Source: Nonlabens sp. Hel1_33_55 (lineage in GTDB: Bacteria > Bacteroidota > Bacteroidia > Flavobacteriales > Flavobacteriaceae). From it: a stretch of 64,000 bases of DNA. The stretch spans positions 496,001-560,000 of the forward strand of contig NZ_LT627735.1 in the NCBI RefSeq assembly GCF_900101765.1. The letters are read 5' to 3'. The position numbers were made by a program, and so were the translations under genes. The notes beneath the pieces were generated by a model. The model did no database searches. It was not told the DNA's origin and saw only the letters and a program-made list of their open reading frames with translations. Shown here piece after piece: positions 61,418-64,000 of the stretch (positions within the stretch are counted from its first letter, which is position 1; every line of letters starts with the position of its first letter).

Positions 61418-63132
61418 TAATTGATGTCTAGGCTTTTAAGAATCCCAGCGAGTTTTGCATTGAGGTTTTTTTGTACCGTTTCATATTCATCCACACTATC
61501 CAGTTCTTCCTTGACTGACATGTAGAATTTGATTTTCGGCTCGGTACCACTAGGTCTGGCGGCGATCTTGCTTCCATCTTCCAGATAGAAAATGAGGACA
61601 TTTGCTTTTGGGATATCCATGGTTTCCGTTGTGGAGAGATCTTTATTTGTTCGTTTAGAGTTTTGGTAGTCCTCTATAATCGTGACTTTTTTGCCAGCAA
61701 TTTTAGTCGGTGGATTCTGTCTCAAATCGATCATCATTTGCTTGATTTCCTGCGCTCCAGAAATGCCTTTTTTGACGAGACTTACCAATCGTTCCTGATA
61801 GCAGCCGTATTTTACATACAGCTCTAATAGATATTTGTAGGCGGTTGTGTTGTTCGCTTTCGCGAAAGCGATCAATTCACAAGCCAGTAAAGTCGCAGTA
61901 ACTGCATCTTTATCACGAACGAAATCGCCTACCATGTATCCAAAGCTTTCCTCACCACCACCAATGAAATCTTGATCTGGATGGTCCACGATCATTTTTG
62001 CGATCCATTTGAAACCGGTCAGGCCTTCCTTGCATTCTATACCATTTCCTTCTGCAAGAGCATGCATCATGGGTGTACTCACAATAGTGGAACCAATGAA
62101 TGGATTTGTGAGTGATTCAAGATCTGTTTTTTCCAGCAATAAAGCGGTCATGGCAATCATGGTCTGGTTACCGTTGAGCAACTTCATAGTACCGTCATTA
62201 TCACGCACGGCTATTCCTAGACGATCGCAATCTGGATCTGTTCCTATGACGATATCTGCGTTTATTTTATTAGCCAGTTGCACGGCAAGAGCTAGTGCTT
62301 CTGGTTCTTCTGGATTAGGAGAAGCCACCGTTGGGAAATCACCGTTAGGTACAGCTTGTTCCTGTACGATGTGAACATCTGTATATCCAGCAGCTTTAAG
62401 CGTATCTGGAACTAACGTGATGCTGGTACCATGTAAACTGGTAAATACGATTTTCACTTTGGAACGATCTACATCGCCCGCTATTTTTCCAGCTTTGACA
62501 CTATCATCAATAAATGCCTGATCATCACTTTCATCCAAGTACTGAATCAGATCTTCGTTTTTATCAAAATTGATATCGGCAAACTGTGTGTTTTCAATCG
62601 TGTCCAGAACTTCTTGATCCTGTGGCGGCACTAATTGTCCACCATCCTGCCAGTACACCTTATAACCATTATATTCTGGTGGGTTATGACTTGCAGTAAG
62701 TACGATACCCGCGTGACAACCTTTACGTTTTACCGTATAGGAAAGTAGAGGTGTAGGTCTCAATTCTGGGAAAATATACGCCAGTATTCCGTTTGCACTG
62801 AAGACCTCTGCCACGGTAATGGCCAGTTCCTTAGAATTATGGCGACAATCGTAAGCGATAGCAACCTTGACCTGTTCATCGGGAAAGGATTTCTTCAAAT
62901 AACTGGAAAGTCCCTGCGTGTTTTTACCCAACGTGTATTTGTTAATACGATTGGTCCCAACTCCCATAATGCCGCGCATACCACCAGTACCGAATTCTAA
63001 ATTTTTATAGAAGGATTCCAAATATTCATCAGATCCAGAATCGATTAGTAGTTTAGTTTTTGAAATGGTGTCAGTATCAAACGGCTCTTTTGTCCAAGCA
63101 GTTGCTACATCTAGAATGTGCTTTTTGTCCAT
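61417..63132 (-). CDS. Phosphoglucomutase/phosphomannomutase-family phosphosugar mutase
   Basis: 571 residues. The phosphoserine loop is TASHNPPEYNGYK with Ser148, the metal loop GTDPDCDRLG lies near 300, the sugar loop GGGEESFGY near 390 and the phosphate-binding loop RPSGTEPKIKFY near 535. All catalytic parts are intact. It interconverts glucose-1-phosphate and glucose-6-phosphate or a related hexose. It is the first of three tightly spaced genes including the ABC exporter and RluA-type enzyme. A palindrome is read as A-F-A-K-A near residue 424. Confidence 0.92.
   Translation of the reverse strand: MDKKHILDVATAWTKEPFDTDTISKTKLLIDSGSDEYLESFYKNLEFGTGGMRGIMGVGTNRINKYTLGKNTQGLSSYLKKSFPDEQVKVAIAYDCRHNSKELAITVAEVFSANGILAYIFPELRPTPLLSYTVKRKGCHAGIVLTASHNPPEYNGYKVYWQDGGQLVPPQDQEVLDTIENTQFADINFDKNEDLIQYLDESDDQAFIDDSVKAGKIAGDVDRSKVKIVFTSLHGTSITLVPDTLKAAGYTDVHIVQEQAVPNGDFPTVASPNPEEPEALALAVQLANKINADIVIGTDPDCDRLGIAVRDNDGTMKLLNGNQTMIAMTALLLEKTDLESLTNPFIGSTIVSTPMMHALAEGNGIECKEGLTGFKWIAKMIVDHPDQDFIGGGEESFGYMVGDFVRDKDAVTATLLACELIAFAKANNTTAYKYLLELYVKYGCYQERLVSLVKKGISGAQEIKQMMIDLRQNPPTKIAGKKVTIIEDYQNSKRTNKDLSTTETMDIPKANVLIFYLEDGSKIAARPSGTEPKIKFYMSVKEELDSVDEYETVQKNLNAKLAGILKSLDIN
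61854..61871. repeat. Iterated palindrome copy 20 (18 bp perfect)
   Basis: Inside the phosphosugar mutase gene, read as A-F-A-K-A. Confidence 0.95.
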
Positions 63133-63194
63133 GGTGCTTTAAATGGTGTAGTTAACAAAGGTAAGATTTTATCAGACTAAGGTTAAATAAGGAC

Positions 63195-64000
63195 TTAATT
63201 TACACAATTCTCACAATAACTATTTTTCAAATAATCATCTTCCAGCAATTGAAAAGTCACGCCACCTTCCAAGGATGGATTGAACAGCTCGCAATAGCGC
63301 TGTTGATTGAGATTGACTGCATTGAGCATGATGGTGCGATATGCATCAGACTGAGTTAGTCGTTTGTCAATAAGTGTAAGATTGAGGTAATAAAACAATA
63401 AGTCTTCATCAATGGTAATTTCTCGCGCTCTGGGTTCCAACAGCTTTACAGCCTCACCATTCTGAGCATAATAAGTTAGGAACTGAGCCAGACTCAGATA
63501 ATCACCGTCAGTTAGCGGAATCCGGTTGTAGGTGCTCAAGATATTCAGAACGCTTTTATCTTTCTCATTGAAGTTGCGCTTGCGCATCTCACGTTCAGCT
63601 CGAACGATATGGTAATTGATATTCATGCGATCTATCAGGGTGCGATCTATACCATAATTCTGCAGGTCGGCGATTTGTTTTTTGAATTGGTTAGCGTCGA
63701 TAGGTGCGGCATTGTTGCGCCAGATGACAAATTTGAGGACGGCAAGATTGTATTGTAGCCTCGGGTTTTTAGGATCTAGTTCTGCTAATTGTTTCAATTC
63801 GTTGTAGGCGATCATCGTCATTCGCACATCCATGAGATAATCATACATGACTTTTTTATTGATGAAGTTCACATATTCTACCTGTCGTGGTATTGTTATT
63901 TTTTTCAAGATGTCTGGAGATGCAGATATTCTAATCTTTTCCAATAATGAATTCTGGATCGCTGCGGCTTCCTCAAGGTCATTGCCAGATATGGACGTGT
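63195..64000 (-). CDS. Hypothetical helical protein (TPR-like), 5' end outside the window
   Basis: About 268 residues are visible. The frame is open to the right edge, so the apparent start near 63944 (a TTG) is not real. The visible part is helical with TPR-like spacing (YNELKQLAELDPKNPRLQYNLAVL) and ends in a Cys-x-x-Cys pair (YCENCVN). I recognise no family with certainty. It lies 62 nt before the phosphosugar mutase start on the same strand. Confidence 0.65.
   Translation of the reverse strand, partial: TSISGNDLEEAAAIQNSLLEKIRISASPDILKKITIPRQVEYVNFINKKVMYDYLMDVRMTMIAYNELKQLAELDPKNPRLQYNLAVLKFVIWRNNAAPIDANQFKKQIADLQNYGIDRTLIDRMNINYHIVRAEREMRKRNFNEKDKSVLNILSTYNRIPLTDGDYLSLAQFLTYYAQNGEAVKLLEPRAREITIDEDLLFYYLNLTLIDKRLTQSDAYRTIMLNAVNLNQQRYCELFNPSLEGGVTFQLLEDDYLKNSYCENCVN

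Noticed and set aside
1..64000. CRISPR array from regularly spaced repeats
   Set aside because: The repeat is palindromic, spaced by kilobases and lies in genes; no spacer array or cas gene is present.

Overview
The window is a stretch of ordinary chromosome from a member of the Bacteroidota, very probably a marine Flavobacteriaceae. Supporting signs are type IX secretion (T9SS) type B C-terminal domains, the lipoprotein-anchored TamL with TamB, Bacteroidota promoter -7 boxes of the form TAnnTTTG, MiaE, and moderate-to-low GC. I cannot name the genus; a Nonlabens/Dokdonia-like organism is only a guess. I see no rRNA, tRNA, CRISPR array, integrase or transposase.

Layout. 1-7 kb (all minus strand): two DUF1206 membrane proteins around a serine-hydrolase lipoprotein, then a large PIG-L deacetylase, a 40-residue membrane peptide and a sodium:solute symporter that runs off the left edge; the last three overlap or abut. 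7.2-10.8 kb: a fused cobalamin-dependent acyl-CoA mutase (icmF). 10.9-12.8 kb: an AT-rich two-gene FRG + DUF262 module that looks accessory. 13-16.5 kb: the ATP-grasp / alpha-E / transglutaminase triad. 16.6-24.1 kb: tamB-tamL. 24.2-27.6 kb: small membrane proteins, an EEP-family phosphohydrolase, crcB and an SRPBCC-GyrI protein. 27.9-30.6 kb: a three-gene two-component operon with NarL-like 7-2-7 inverted repeats on both sides. 30.7-35.7 kb: M28 peptidase, tandem-DUF302 lipoprotein, GH114 lipoprotein, MscS channel. 35.9-42.3 kb: a MarR-controlled beta-oxidation operon (marR, fadB-like, thiolase, acyl-CoA dehydrogenase) interrupted by a four-helix-bundle (23S intervening-sequence type) gene lying between inverted repeats. 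42.4-49.6 kb: two paralogous T9SS type B proteins and an ABC transporter. 49.6-55 kb: nucleoid-associated and hypothetical proteins, heme A synthase, miaE. 55-64 kb: duplicated SnoaL-like proteins, a YceI/MarR pair with matching operators, an outer-membrane barrel, and a tight operon of phosphosugar mutase, ABC exporter and RluA-type pseudouridine synthase.

The strongest unexplained signal is a perfect palindrome with the core GCTTTCGCGAAAGC. It occurs 19 times perfectly and once with a single mismatch, on average once per 3.2 kb, with strikingly even spacing. Twelve copies lie inside genes, where they always read as A-F-A-K-A (eight) or L-S-R-K-R (four). Eight are intergenic, five of them 16-26 nt beyond a stop codon. 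It behaves like a genome-wide iterated element (compare cyanobacterial HIP1 or DNA-uptake words) and deserves a whole-genome analysis. Secondary leads are the intervening-sequence-like cassette in the beta-oxidation operon, the FRG-DUF262 pair, and the operator inferences for the NarL-type and MarR-type regulators.

All calls are from reading the sequence. No database search was run, so family assignments rest on recognised motifs and gene order.
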